Assembly: GCA_036488085.1 (NCBI GenBank)
Contig: DASXHZ010000089.1
Span: 1-64,000 of the forward strand
Length of the DNA: 64,000 bases
Reading direction: 5' to 3'
From: DASXHZ01 sp036488085
GTDB lineage: Bacteria > Acidobacteriota > Thermoanaerobaculia > Gp7-AA8
The notes beneath the pieces were generated by a model. The model was not told where the DNA came from. It saw nothing but the letters and a program-made list of their open reading frames with translations, and searched no databases. Of the stretch, positions 7,969 to 16,974 are shown piece by piece; the stretch's first letter is position 1, and every line of letters begins with the position of its first letter. The position numbers and the translations under genes are program-made.

Positions 7969-10900
7969 ATGAAACGCACGCTGGTTCTTCTCTCAGCCTG
8001 TCTCACCCTCTCGGCCCACGCAATGGAATGGCGCGGCATCGGGCCGTTCCGCGGCGGACGCACCGTTGCGGCGGTAGGCGTGCCGCAGCAGCCGAACGTC
8101 TTCTACATCGGCGTCAACAACGGCGGCGTCTGGAAGACGACCGACTACGGGCGCATCTGGATGCCGATCTTCGACGACCAGCCGACCGGCTCGGTCGGCG
8201 CGATCGCCGTCGCTCCGTCCGATCCGAACGTCATTTACGTCGGCAGTGGCGAAGGACTGCAGCGCCCCGACCTCTCGACCGGCGACGGCATCTACAAATC
8301 GACTGATGCCGGAAAGACGTGGGCGCACCTCGGGCTCCGCGACGGCCAGCAGATCCCGATGATCAGCGTCGATCCGCACGACGCGAACCGCCTCTTCGTC
8401 GCCGTCCTCGGCCACCCGTACGGCCCGAACGAGGAGCGCGGCATCTTCCGTTCGACCGACGGCGGCAAGACCTTCGAGAAGGTCCTCTACAAGAACGAAA
8501 ACGTCGGCGGCGTCGACGTCCTCTTCGATCCGTCGAACGCACAGACCGTCTACGCGGTCCTGTGGGAGCAGCGGCAAGGCCCGTGGGAAAACGGCTCCTT
8601 CCGCGGCAACGGCAGCGGCTTCTTCAAGTCGACCGACGGCGGATCGACCTGGAAACAGATCACCAACGGCCTGCCGGGATCGGACGACGGCCTCTCGCGC
8701 ATCGGCCTCGGCAACTCACCTGCTGATCCGAAGCGCCTGTACGCCGTCGTCAACGCGACGAAGAAGGCAGGCGTGTATCGCTCCGACGACGAGGGCGAGA
8801 GCTGGCACCTGATGAATGACGACGGCCGTCTCGTCGGCTACGGCGGAGACATGAACGAGATCCGCACCGATCCGAAGAACGCGGATGTCGTTTACATCGC
8901 CGCAGTGGCGTCATGGAAGTCGACCGACGGCGGCAAGACGTGGGGGATGTTCCGCGGGGCGCCGGGCGGCGACGACTACCACCGCTTCTGGATCAATCCG
9001 GACAACCCGAACATCATCCTGCTCGCGGCCGACCAGGGAGCCGTGATCACGGTGAACGGCGGCGAGAGCTGGAGCTCCTGGTACAACCAACCGACCGCGC
9101 AGTTTTACCACGTGAGTACCGACAACGCGTTTCCGTACCGCGTCTGCGGCGGACAGCAGGAGAGCGGGTCAGCGTGTGTGGCGAGCCGCGGCGATGACGG
9201 AGAGATTACCTTCCGCGAGTGGCACCCGGTCGGCGCGGAGGAGTATGGATACGTCGTCGCCGATCCACTGAATCCCGACATCGTCTTCGGCGGCAAGGTG
9301 TCGCGGTACGACCGCCGCACCGATCAGGTGAACGAAGTCGGACCGATGCCGCTGCGCGGCAAGAGTTACCGCACGCTCCGGACGATGCCGATCGTCTTCT
9401 CGCCGACCGATCCGCACGTCCTCTACTTCGCGTCGAACACGGTTTGGAAGACATTGAACGGCGGGCAGTCGTGGAGCGAGATCAGCCCCGACCTGACGCG
9501 TTCGACGTGGAGCGTCCCGGCGAACGTCGGCATCTACGCGAACAGTCCCGGCGCGAAACCGACGCAGCGCGGCGTCATCTACGCGCTCGCACCGTCGCCG
9601 CTGGACGGAAATCGTATCTGGGCGGGGACTGATGACGGCCTGATTCAGGCCACGATCGATGGCGGCAAGAACTGGACGAACGTCACGCCGAAGGAGCTCG
9701 TACCGTTCGCGAAGGTGTCGATCCTCGAGGCGTCGCACTTCCACGCCAGCGAGGCGTACGCGGCGATCAATACCTTGCGCCTCGACGACCTCCGGCCGCA
9801 CATCTACCGCACGAAAGACGGCGGGAAAAGCTGGGTGCACGTCACGAACGGCATTCCCGACGGCGCAAACGTCAACGTCGTCCGCGAAGACCCGAAGAAG
9901 GAAGGTCTCCTCTTCGCCGGCAGCGAGACGCAGGTTTACGTCTCGTTCGACGACGGCGACCACTGGGAGTCGTTGCGCCTCAACATGCCGGCGAGCTCGG
10001 TGCGCGATCTGGTCATCCACGAAGACGACCTGGTCGCCGGCACGCACGGCCGCGGCGCCTGGATCCTCGACGACATCGAGCCGCTGCGGCAGCACGGCGG
10101 TACGACCCGCCTCCTGAAACCGGCGCGAGCGTGGCGGTTCCGCTGGAACAAGAACACCGACACTCCCCTGCCGCCCGACGAGCCGGCCGCACCGAATCCT
10201 CCGGACGGCGCGATCATCGACTACTACCTCGCCTCGCCCGCAAGTGCGGTCACGCTCGTGATTCTCGACGCCAACGGGAAGCTGGTTCGGAAGTACTCCA
10301 GCAGCGATCCGTCGCAGCCGCCCACGGAAACCGATTCGGTGCCGGCGTACTGGATCCGTCCGCCGCAGACGCTCGGAACGACCGCCGGCCTGCACCGGTA
10401 CGTGTGGGACCTCCACTACACGCCCGCTCCCGGCGTCGAGTCGACCTACCCTATCGCCGCGATCGCCCACAATACGGCGCCGGCGCCGACCTCGCCGTGG
10501 GTGATGCCGGGGACGTACAGCGTCAAGCTTACGGTCACAGTTGACGGGAACGCGAAGTCGTTCACCGAGCCGCTCACGGTACGGATCGACCCGCGCGTGA
10601 AGACGCCGCGCGAGGGGCTGGAGCAACAGTCCCGGATCTCGAAGCAGATGTACGACGGCGTCGTCAGGGCAAACGCGGCGCTCGAAGAGCTGCACGCGCT
10701 GCGCAAAACTTTGTCGAAGGAGCTCGGTGCGAAAGCGGCGGAGATCGAAGGGGAGTCGCGCGGCGGCTTCGAATACAGCTTCCCGCGCCCCATCGGCGCG
10801 CCGCGTGAGACGCTGAGCAGCGTCTCGCACTCCATGCTCTCGATCATGAACCTCGCACAACAGGCCGACGTCACGCCGAGCCAGCAGCTCGAGGCTGCCG

Positions 10901-10971
10901 CCGCCGACCGGCAGAAAGCGTTGGAAGAAGTTTTGGGCCGTTTTGGCGAACTGAAGAAGCAGATTCATTAG
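7969..10971 (+). CDS. Secreted sortilin/VPS10-like beta-propeller protein
   Basis: A 1000-residue exported protein with a signal peptide (cleavage near residue 18). About the first 700 residues hold many repeats of the form G-[IVF]-[YFW]-[KR]-S-T-D-x-G-x-[ST]-W, the Asp-box signature of sortilin and BNR propellers, which suggests two fused propellers. The C-terminal 300 residues contain an Ig-like or FlgD-like region (TAGLHRYVWDLHY) and a helical tail rich in Leu, Glu and Lys. Such proteins are abundant in Acidobacteriota and are often misnamed glycosidases; binding or peptide handling is as likely as catalysis. It is followed after 9 bp by the M13 peptidase gene. Confidence 0.88.
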   Translation: MKRTLVLLSACLTLSAHAMEWRGIGPFRGGRTVAAVGVPQQPNVFYIGVNNGGVWKTTDYGRIWMPIFDDQPTGSVGAIAVAPSDPNVIYVGSGEGLQRPDLSTGDGIYKSTDAGKTWAHLGLRDGQQIPMISVDPHDANRLFVAVLGHPYGPNEERGIFRSTDGGKTFEKVLYKNENVGGVDVLFDPSNAQTVYAVLWEQRQGPWENGSFRGNGSGFFKSTDGGSTWKQITNGLPGSDDGLSRIGLGNSPADPKRLYAVVNATKKAGVYRSDDEGESWHLMNDDGRLVGYGGDMNEIRTDPKNADVVYIAAVASWKSTDGGKTWGMFRGAPGGDDYHRFWINPDNPNIILLAADQGAVITVNGGESWSSWYNQPTAQFYHVSTDNAFPYRVCGGQQESGSACVASRGDDGEITFREWHPVGAEEYGYVVADPLNPDIVFGGKVSRYDRRTDQVNEVGPMPLRGKSYRTLRTMPIVFSPTDPHVLYFASNTVWKTLNGGQSWSEISPDLTRSTWSVPANVGIYANSPGAKPTQRGVIYALAPSPLDGNRIWAGTDDGLIQATIDGGKNWTNVTPKELVPFAKVSILEASHFHASEAYAAINTLRLDDLRPHIYRTKDGGKSWVHVTNGIPDGANVNVVREDPKKEGLLFAGSETQVYVSFDDGDHWESLRLNMPASSVRDLVIHEDDLVAGTHGRGAWILDDIEPLRQHGGTTRLLKPARAWRFRWNKNTDTPLPPDEPAAPNPPDGAIIDYYLASPASAVTLVILDANGKLVRKYSSSDPSQPPTETDSVPAYWIRPPQTLGTTAGLHRYVWDLHYTPAPGVESTYPIAAIAHNTAPAPTSPWVMPGTYSVKLTVTVDGNAKSFTEPLTVRIDPRVKTPREGLEQQSRISKQMYDGVVRANAALEELHALRKTLSKELGAKAAEIEGESRGGFEYSFPRPIGAPRETLSSVSHSMLSIMNLAQQADVTPSQQLEAAAADRQKALEEVLGRFGELKKQIH

Positions 10972-10980
10972 ACTGCGCCG

Positions 10981-13008
10981 ATGCGAAAAGCGATCTCCGT
11001 CATCGTCATTGCTCTCGGCCTGGCGTTCACGGCGTCGGCACAGACGCCGACGACGCTCCACGGCGTCTACGTGGACGACATCGACAAGAACGCGAACGCC
11101 TGCACCGACTTTTTCCAGTACGCGAACGGGTCGTGGCGAGCGGCGAATCCGATCCCGGCGTCAATGGATCGCTGGAGCCGGCGCTGGGCCGCGGGCGAGC
11201 AGAACAAGGATCAACTGAAGTCGATCCTCGACGATGAGTCGAAGCGCCACGACTGGCCAAAAGGCAGCATCGACCAGCAGATCAGCGACTTCTACGGCTC
11301 CTGCATGGACGAGGCGCGCATCAACGCCCTCGGTATCACGCCGGTCAAGCCGATCCTCGACGAGATCGACTCGATCAAGACCGGCACCGCGCTGCAGCAG
11401 ACCATCACCAAGCTCCACGACCTCCAGGTCTTCTCGCCCTTCGGCATCACGGCGACCCCTGACAACCACAACCCGACTCAGGTCATCGCGAAGATCTTCG
11501 CCGCCGGCCTTGGTCTGCCCGACCGCGACTACTACCTCAAGCCCGATCAGCGCTTCGTCGACGCGCGCGCGAAGTACCGCGAGCACGTGGCGAAGATGTT
11601 CGAGCTCGCCGGCTATGCGCCGGCGGCGGCGAAACACGCGAGCGATACGGTCTTCGCCATGGAGACGCGACTCGCGAAGGCGCAGCTCGACAACGTGGCG
11701 CTGCGCGATCCATCAGCAACCGACCATAAGGTCTCCGTCGCCGCGCTCCAGAAGATGACGCCGAAGTTCAACTGGGAGCGCTACCTCGACCGGGAGCACA
11801 TCGCGCACGCTGACCTCAACGTCGACCAGCCGAAGTTCATGGAAGAGGTCGAGCAGGAACTGACGACCGCTCCCCTCTCGGACTGGAAGACGTACCTGAA
11901 GTGGGGCGTGCTCAACGCCGCCGCCTCGGCGCTCTCAAAGCCGTTCGTCGACGAAGACTTCGCGTTCTACGGCGCGTACCTCCGCGGGCAGAAGGAGATC
12001 AAGCCGCGGTGGAAACGCTGCGTCGAAACGGAAGACGGCCTTCTCGGCGAGGCGCTCGGCCAACGCTATGTCGAGCGCTACTTCCCGCCGGCCGCGAAGG
12101 CGCGCATACAGGGTCTGGTGAAGAACGTCCTCAGCGCCATGGGCGACACCATCCGCGACATCGACTGGATGGGGCCCGAGACGAAGAAGCATGCGTTCGA
12201 GAAGCTCGCGACGTTCAATCCGAAGGTCGGCTACCCCGACAAGTGGAAGGACTACAGTAGCGTCGTCATCACCCCCGACGCCTACTTCAAGAACGTCATG
12301 GCGGGACTGCGCTTCGTCTCCGCGGACGATCGCACGCAGATCGGCAAGCCGACCGACCGCGGTCGATGGGGAATGACGCCGCCGACCTCCAATGCCTATT
12401 ACAACCCGCTGCTGAACGAGATCGTCTTTCCGGCCGGCATCCTGCAGCCGCCGGCGTTCGACGTGAACGCGGTCGACGCCATCAACTACGGCGCGATCGG
12501 CGTGGTCATCGGACATGAGATCAGCCATGGCTTCGACGACCAGGGCGCGCAGTTCGACGCGACGGGACGCCTGAACAACTGGTGGACGGCGGACGACATG
12601 AAGCGCTTCCACGAGCGGACCGACTGCGTAGTGCGCCAGTTCGATGACTACTTCATCGAGCCCGGCATCCATCACAACGGAAAGCTGGTCCTCGGCGAGT
12701 CGATCGGCGACCTCGCGGGCGCGAAGATCGCCTACCGCGCCTTCCAGAAGGCGCAGCAGACGACGCCCGCGCCGACGCTCGACGGCTTCACGCCCGACCA
12801 GCAGTTCTTCATCGCCTGGGGGCAGTTCCGCGGCGACGAGATCCGCCCGCAGACACAGCGGATGATGATCCAGGGCGATCCGCATCCGATCGCGAAGTAC
12901 CGCGTGATCGGACCGCTGTCGAACCTCCCGGAGTTCGCGAAGGCGTTCGGCTGCGGCGCCGACTCGTCGATGGTCCGCCCGGCAGACAAGCGCTGCGTGG
13001 TTTGGTAG
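10981..13008 (+). CDS. M13-family zinc metallopeptidase (neprilysin/PepO-like)
   Basis: A 675-residue exported endopeptidase of about normal family length. Residues 1-20 form a signal peptide. The zinc site is HEISH at 512-516 with the third ligand E573 in LGESIGDLAG, and the NAYYNPLLNEIVFPAGIL substrate-binding region precedes it. The C-terminus KRCVVW matches the conserved Cys-x-x-Trp ending of the family, and CTDFFQYANGSW near the start is also conserved. It probably degrades peptides outside the inner membrane. It lies only 9 bp after the propeller gene, so the two are probably one transcript. Confidence 0.96.
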   Translation: MRKAISVIVIALGLAFTASAQTPTTLHGVYVDDIDKNANACTDFFQYANGSWRAANPIPASMDRWSRRWAAGEQNKDQLKSILDDESKRHDWPKGSIDQQISDFYGSCMDEARINALGITPVKPILDEIDSIKTGTALQQTITKLHDLQVFSPFGITATPDNHNPTQVIAKIFAAGLGLPDRDYYLKPDQRFVDARAKYREHVAKMFELAGYAPAAAKHASDTVFAMETRLAKAQLDNVALRDPSATDHKVSVAALQKMTPKFNWERYLDREHIAHADLNVDQPKFMEEVEQELTTAPLSDWKTYLKWGVLNAAASALSKPFVDEDFAFYGAYLRGQKEIKPRWKRCVETEDGLLGEALGQRYVERYFPPAAKARIQGLVKNVLSAMGDTIRDIDWMGPETKKHAFEKLATFNPKVGYPDKWKDYSSVVITPDAYFKNVMAGLRFVSADDRTQIGKPTDRGRWGMTPPTSNAYYNPLLNEIVFPAGILQPPAFDVNAVDAINYGAIGVVIGHEISHGFDDQGAQFDATGRLNNWWTADDMKRFHERTDCVVRQFDDYFIEPGIHHNGKLVLGESIGDLAGAKIAYRAFQKAQQTTPAPTLDGFTPDQQFFIAWGQFRGDEIRPQTQRMMIQGDPHPIAKYRVIGPLSNLPEFAKAFGCGADSSMVRPADKRCVVW

Positions 13009-13010
13009 AC

Positions 13011-13076
13011 GATTCACCACCGAGGCACAGAGATCACAGACAACCTCTCTGAGACCTCTGTGTCTGTGGTGAGTGC
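13011..13076. terminator. Imperfect inverted repeat after the M13 gene
   Basis: CACCAC...CACAGAG (13015-13032) can pair with CTCTGTG...GTGGTG (13056-13071) in two stem segments of 7 and 6 bp around a 23-base loop. It lies directly behind the M13 stop. There is no T-tract, so a role as terminator or dispersed repeat is uncertain. Confidence 0.35.
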
Positions 13077-13098
13077 TCGTTTACAATTCCGACGACAA

Positions 13099-13518
13099 AT
13101 GCCTACCGAAGTCGAAAAGCTGCGGGAGACGGCGCGCAAGTTCTGGCGCGGCGAAGACATCTTCTGCGACCGGCATCCGGGCGTGAAGATGGCCGGCACC
13201 TTCGTCCAGACGACGTTCGCTGACCACATCTTCCTCACCTGCCCGAACGGCAAAGAGACCATCACCATCCCGCAGCGCCCGCGACAGGTGGAGTTCCACC
13301 CGCAGCAGGTGATCGGGATGGTCGAGAACATCCAGCGCGGCGACAGCAACCTCTGTTTCCGCTGCCAGGCGAAGCTCGAGATCGAGGCGGTCGAGAACCC
13401 CGCCACCGGCGTCACCGACTACACCTTCACCTGCACCCGCTGCCTCTCGTGGGGCCGCTGGATGGGGCATCCCGAAGCTGCAAAGATCGGCAATCCGAAG
13501 AAGAAGAAAGCGAGTTGA
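13099..13518 (+). CDS. Small zinc-ribbon-like protein of unknown function
   Basis: A protein of 139 residues from the ATG at 13099; a GTG at 13060 in the same frame would overlap the inverted repeat and is less likely. It contains two CxxC pairs, CFRC and CTRC, about 35 residues apart, plus CDRHPG and CPNGKE earlier, which suggests one zinc ribbon or a metal site. The C-terminus is lysine-rich. No signal peptide or membrane segment is visible. I cannot assign a function. Confidence 0.7.
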   Translation: MPTEVEKLRETARKFWRGEDIFCDRHPGVKMAGTFVQTTFADHIFLTCPNGKETITIPQRPRQVEFHPQQVIGMVENIQRGDSNLCFRCQAKLEIEAVENPATGVTDYTFTCTRCLSWGRWMGHPEAAKIGNPKKKKAS

Positions 13519-13574
13519 AAGTCGAGGTAGGGAATTACCCTTCTCCATCACTCCTTTATTGACGCGATCAGCAT

Positions 13575-13862
13575 ATGCAGCAGCGAAGCGGGGCCGAAAC
13601 CGCCATCGAAGTCCTGGAGTGGGTTGATACCCGACCCCTCTCCAGTCTCGTCGCGAGCTTCGCGCGAGTGCACATCCTCCTCTCCGTTTTCAACGGCAAC
13701 GCCGATGCGTGGCTCGCGATGATCGCGAGCAGCGGGACGGACGAAGAGGTCGTGAGTGACGCCCCATTCCTGACGGCACTCAAGCGCCGACTCGTCGCGG
13801 AGCCGCACCTGATCGACGACCTGCGCACCGCAGTGCAGCAATTCGCCGAGCTGATGACATAG
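13575..13862 (+). CDS. Hypothetical 95-residue protein
   Basis: An acidic, largely helical 95-residue product that fits exactly between its neighbours on the same strand (15 bp to ndh). No domain is recognised. The start is ATG 13575; no strong ribosome-binding site is visible. Codon third positions are GC-rich like the neighbours, which supports coding, but a competing frame on the - strand is also open here. Confidence 0.5.
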   Translation: MQQRSGAETAIEVLEWVDTRPLSSLVASFARVHILLSVFNGNADAWLAMIASSGTDEEVVSDAPFLTALKRRLVAEPHLIDDLRTAVQQFAELMT

Positions 13863-13877
13863 ACTCCGCGCGCTGCG

Positions 13878-15137
13878 ATGCAGTCGCAAACTCCGCACGT
13901 CGTCATCATCGGCGGCGGCTTCGCCGGACTCTATGCCGCCCGCGCCCTCCGTCGCGCACCTGTGCGCATCACGCTGGTCGACCGTCACAACTACCACCTC
14001 TTCCAGCCGCTGCTCTACCAGGTTGCAACTGCCGCGTTGAATCCCAGCGACATCGCGGCGCCGATCCGCAGCATCCTTCGAGCGCAAAACAACGTTTCCG
14101 TCCTCCTCGGCGAGGCCGTGTCGATCGATCCCGCTCGAAAGATCGTCTCGCTCGCAGACGGTGCGGAGCTGGCCTACGACTACCTTCTTCTCGCCACCGG
14201 AGCGACCCATTCGTACTTCTCGCATCCGGAGTGGGAGCCGAACGCTCCCGGCTTGAAGTCGATCGACGACGCCCTGGAGATCCGCCGCCGCGTGCTCCTC
14301 GCCTTCGAGGCGGCGGAGCGGGAGGAGGACGAAGCGCAACGCAACGCGCTGCTGACGTTCGTCATCGTCGGCGCGGGGCCGACCGGCGCGGAGCTCGCCG
14401 GAGCCCTCTCGGAGATCGCAAGGCAGACGATGCTCCGCGATTTCCGCCACATCAATCCGTCGAGCGCCCGCATCATCCTCATCGAAGGAAAGGAGCGCGT
14501 CCTACCGACGTATCCGCCCAGCCTTTCGAAAAAGGCGCAACGGCAGCTCGAGCATCTCGGCGTCGAGGTGATCACGAACAGCGTGGTCACGTCGCTGAGT
14601 GACCGCGACGTCCGCATCGGCGAAAAGACCATCCCGACGCGCACCGTCCTCTGGGCTGCCGGCGTGAAGGCCTCGCCGCTCGCGCGCTCGCTCAGCGTCC
14701 CGCTGGACCGCGCGGGACGCGTCATGGTGAATCCCGATTTGACGATTCCTGGCCACCCGGAGGTCTTCGTCGCCGGCGACCTCGCGGCAGTCAGCGACGC
14801 TCCCGGCGTCGCTCCCGCCGCCATCCAGGAAGGAAACCACACTGCGGGGAACATCGAACGGGCGATCGCCGGCAAGCCGCTGCGTCCCTTCCACTACTTC
14901 GACAAAGGCTCGCTCGCGACGATCGGCCGCGCCGCCGCGGTCGCGGACATCCGCGGGCTGAAGCTCTCCGGTTTCATCGCCTGGTTCGCGTGGCTGACGA
15001 TCCACATCTTCTTCCTGATCGGGTTCCGAAACCGCTTCCTGGTCATCACGCAGTGGGCGTGGGCGTACGTGACCTACCAGCGCGGGGCGCGCCTGATCAC
15101 CGGCGACCCTGCAACCCCGCGGCGTCCATTTCCGTAG
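13878..15137 (+). CDS. ndh: Type II NADH dehydrogenase (NDH-2)
   Basis: A 419-residue single-subunit NADH:quinone oxidoreductase that feeds electrons into the quinone pool without pumping protons. The FAD-binding GGGFAG is at about residues 12-17, the NAD-binding VGAGPTGAELAG at about 161-172, and FVAGDLAAV is the second FAD contact. The conserved HLFQPLLYQVATAAL quinone-side segment follows the first Rossmann motif. The C-terminal 60 residues are aromatic and hydrophobic (IAWFAWLTIHIFFLIGFRN), giving peripheral membrane attachment as in other NDH-2 proteins. Length is normal for the family. A CPBP protease gene follows after 7 bp. Confidence 0.95.
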   Translation: MQSQTPHVVIIGGGFAGLYAARALRRAPVRITLVDRHNYHLFQPLLYQVATAALNPSDIAAPIRSILRAQNNVSVLLGEAVSIDPARKIVSLADGAELAYDYLLLATGATHSYFSHPEWEPNAPGLKSIDDALEIRRRVLLAFEAAEREEDEAQRNALLTFVIVGAGPTGAELAGALSEIARQTMLRDFRHINPSSARIILIEGKERVLPTYPPSLSKKAQRQLEHLGVEVITNSVVTSLSDRDVRIGEKTIPTRTVLWAAGVKASPLARSLSVPLDRAGRVMVNPDLTIPGHPEVFVAGDLAAVSDAPGVAPAAIQEGNHTAGNIERAIAGKPLRPFHYFDKGSLATIGRAAAVADIRGLKLSGFIAWFAWLTIHIFFLIGFRNRFLVITQWAWAYVTYQRGARLITGDPATPRRPFP

Positions 15138-15144
15138 ACCGTAC

Positions 15145-16014
15145 ATGCGCGTACTGAAGTCGATCGGGGCATTCGTCCTCTACATCGTCGCGACCGAGTT
15201 CCTCCACGGCGCCCTGCAGACCGCGATCGTAAGGGGCCACCTCTACACGCCGGGCGAAGGCTTCACCGCTCCCGACTTCATCGTGAGCGACGGCATCGGC
15301 ATCATCGCCGCGACACTGATCGCCTGGATCTTCGCGATCATCGAGAAGCGCCGCGTCACCGATTACGGCATTCCGCCGCGCCGCAACGCGCTCCCGCAGG
15401 CGCTCGAAGGGTTCGTGTGGGGCACCGCGGTTCCGGTCGTCGTGGCGATCATCGTGATCGCACTCGGCGGGGGAACCTACCGCGGCTTTGCGATCCACGG
15501 TGAGGCGCTGCTTCGCGGCGCCGGGATCTGGCTACTCACGATGTTCGTCCTCGGCTTTTACGAGGAGTGGGCGTTCCGCGGGTATGCCTTCGACGTTCTC
15601 AAGCGCGGCATCGGCTTCTGGCCGACGGCGATCGTGAACGCCGTCGGATTCGGCGCGCTCCATTACTTCCTGAAAGGACCGATGGAGAGCGTGGCCGACT
15701 TCGCCGGCGTCGCGCTCATCACGCTCTTCATGTGCGTCACCATCGGCCGCACCGGCGCGCTCTGGTTCGCGATCGGCTTCCATGCCGCGTTCGACTACTT
15801 CGCCCTCATCGTGCTCGCGGCACCGAATACGGGAAACAACGGCAAGCCGATCGAGGGACACCTGCTCGACATCCGCTACACCGGCGCAAGCTGGCTCACC
15901 GGCGGCGTCTGCGGCCTGGAGGCGAGCGTGCCGATGCTCGTCGTCGTCGTGATCGCGATCGCGCTCTACCTCATGCGAACCAGATCGACCACGAGTTCAC
16001 CTGCATCTTCGTGA
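15145..16014 (+). CDS. CPBP-family intramembrane metalloprotease
   Basis: A 289-residue polytopic membrane protein with the CPBP (CAAX protease and bacteriocin-processing) motifs: EEWAFR with E140, E141 and R145, an FxxxH-type motif with H173, and H213-x-x-x-D217. These form the predicted intramembrane metal site. About seven or eight hydrophobic segments are present. The substrate is unknown. The 3' end overlaps the convergent lipoprotein gene by 44 bp. Confidence 0.9.
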   Translation: MRVLKSIGAFVLYIVATEFLHGALQTAIVRGHLYTPGEGFTAPDFIVSDGIGIIAATLIAWIFAIIEKRRVTDYGIPPRRNALPQALEGFVWGTAVPVVVAIIVIALGGGTYRGFAIHGEALLRGAGIWLLTMFVLGFYEEWAFRGYAFDVLKRGIGFWPTAIVNAVGFGALHYFLKGPMESVADFAGVALITLFMCVTIGRTGALWFAIGFHAAFDYFALIVLAAPNTGNNGKPIEGHLLDIRYTGASWLTGGVCGLEASVPMLVVVVIAIALYLMRTRSTTSSPASS

Positions 16015-16564
16015 TGTGGCCGTCTTGCGGCGCGACCCAGACGGTGTAGCGGTCGCCCGTGTTCGCGTCGGTGAAGTCATAGCGGCGGAGGTTGCCCTCC
16101 ATGGAGAGCTGCGGCGTCCCCTCTTTCTTCTGCGGATCGGGGAAAACAGTGAGCCGCTCCCACAGTTTCTCGAACTTCCGCGGGATGTCCTTCACCGCTT
16201 TTCCCTTGTGCGTCCAGACGATCCCGGTGGCCTTAGCCTCCGCTCTCCACTCGCCGTCGCTCGTGTCGACGATCAGTAGCTCGGCGCCAGGCGTCTTCCG
16301 GATCATGTCGCCCGCGCCGTCCGTGGACTTGAACTGGAGCATTGCCGCGATGCGGATGCAGTCGACCGCGGCAGCGTACGAGCCATCGCCGGCGCAATGC
16401 TGCGGCGTCGACTTGAGCGGCCGCTTCACCGCCTCGGGCGTAGGAGCCGGATGACGGATAACGGATAACGGATGACGACTCACGGGAGGTTGCGGCTTCA
16501 CGGGGTGCTCGCGCCCGCACGCAACGACAACCGCAAGAGCGAGAACGACGATCGAACGGCGCAT
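15971..16564 (-). CDS. Small lipoprotein, last gene of the exopolysaccharide locus
   Basis: A 197-residue protein starting at ATG 16564, with signal peptide MRRSIVVLALAVVVAC, a lipobox whose cysteine is residue 16. The mature N-terminus is proline-rich and is encoded across a four-copy heptanucleotide repeat. The remainder (QFKSTDGAGDMIRKTPG, YDFTDANTGDRYTVWV) is a soluble domain that I do not recognise. It follows the PilZ gene by 13 bp. Because the repeat unit is 7 bp, a copy-number change would shift the frame just after the signal peptide. Confidence 0.75.
   Translation of the reverse strand: MRRSIVVLALAVVVACGREHPVKPQPPVSRHPLSVIRHPAPTPEAVKRPLKSTPQHCAGDGSYAAAVDCIRIAAMLQFKSTDGAGDMIRKTPGAELLIVDTSDGEWRAEAKATGIVWTHKGKAVKDIPRKFEKLWERLTVFPDPQKKEGTPQLSMEGNLRRYDFTDANTGDRYTVWVAPQDGHITKMQVNSWSIWFA
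16449..16477. repeat. Heptanucleotide tandem repeat GGATRAC x4
   Basis: Four consecutive units GGATGAC, GGATAAC, GGATAAC and GGATGAC lie inside the lipoprotein gene, just after the lipobox coding region. Seven is not a multiple of three, so slippage would switch the gene off. Confidence 0.85.
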
Positions 16565-16577
16565 CACGCCGCCGATT

Positions 16578-16925
16578 CTAATCGCCCTCTTCGCGCGGTT
16601 TCTCGAGGACCTGTTGAATGCGTTCGGCATCCGTTTCGGAGAGGTCGCGGAACTCGACGCCGACGTCGAAGCGGCCGTCGCGCAGCTCGTTCTCGTAGAT
16701 CACGCGGGCGCGTGCCGTGACGACGCCTCCCTCCACGGCGATGAGGAGCTCGAGCGTCGAGCCGACGCCGATCCGTTCGCCGCTGACGACGGAACAACCG
16801 CCGACGGCGATCGTCTTCGTTTGCGCGAACCCCTCCATCTCGTCGCCGAGGCGTTTGAGCAGCACCGAATGGTGCGAGGCAATGCGCGGAAAGCGGCGTC
16901 GCGCCGAGAGATCTTCAGCAGCCAT
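16578..16925 (-). CDS. PilZ-domain protein
   Basis: A 115-residue single-domain PilZ protein, a family that senses cyclic di-GMP. The arginine-rich RRRFPR motif is near residues 9-14. The second motif, usually DxSxxGG, reads TIAVGG, so the usual Asp and Ser are replaced and c-di-GMP binding may be weakened. FDVGVEFRDLS near the C-terminus is a typical PilZ strand. Start ATG 16925. It sits behind the glycan synthase genes, fitting a role in adjusting polysaccharide production. Confidence 0.85.
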   Translation of the reverse strand: MAAEDLSARRRFPRIASHHSVLLKRLGDEMEGFAQTKTIAVGGCSVVSGERIGVGSTLELLIAVEGGVVTARARVIYENELRDGRFDVGVEFRDLSETDAERIQQVLEKPREEGD

Positions 16926-16974
16926 GTTGGAGGACCCGGGCGGATTATCGCGGATTTCGAACGGTGCGACAACG

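Noticed and set aside
9169..11061. 630-residue frame on the - strand
   Set aside because: Antisense to the sortilin-like propeller gene, Arg-rich, no domain.
13548..14450. 300-residue frame on the - strand
   Set aside because: It covers the start of ndh and the small gene before it; no motif, Arg/Glu-rich shadow composition.
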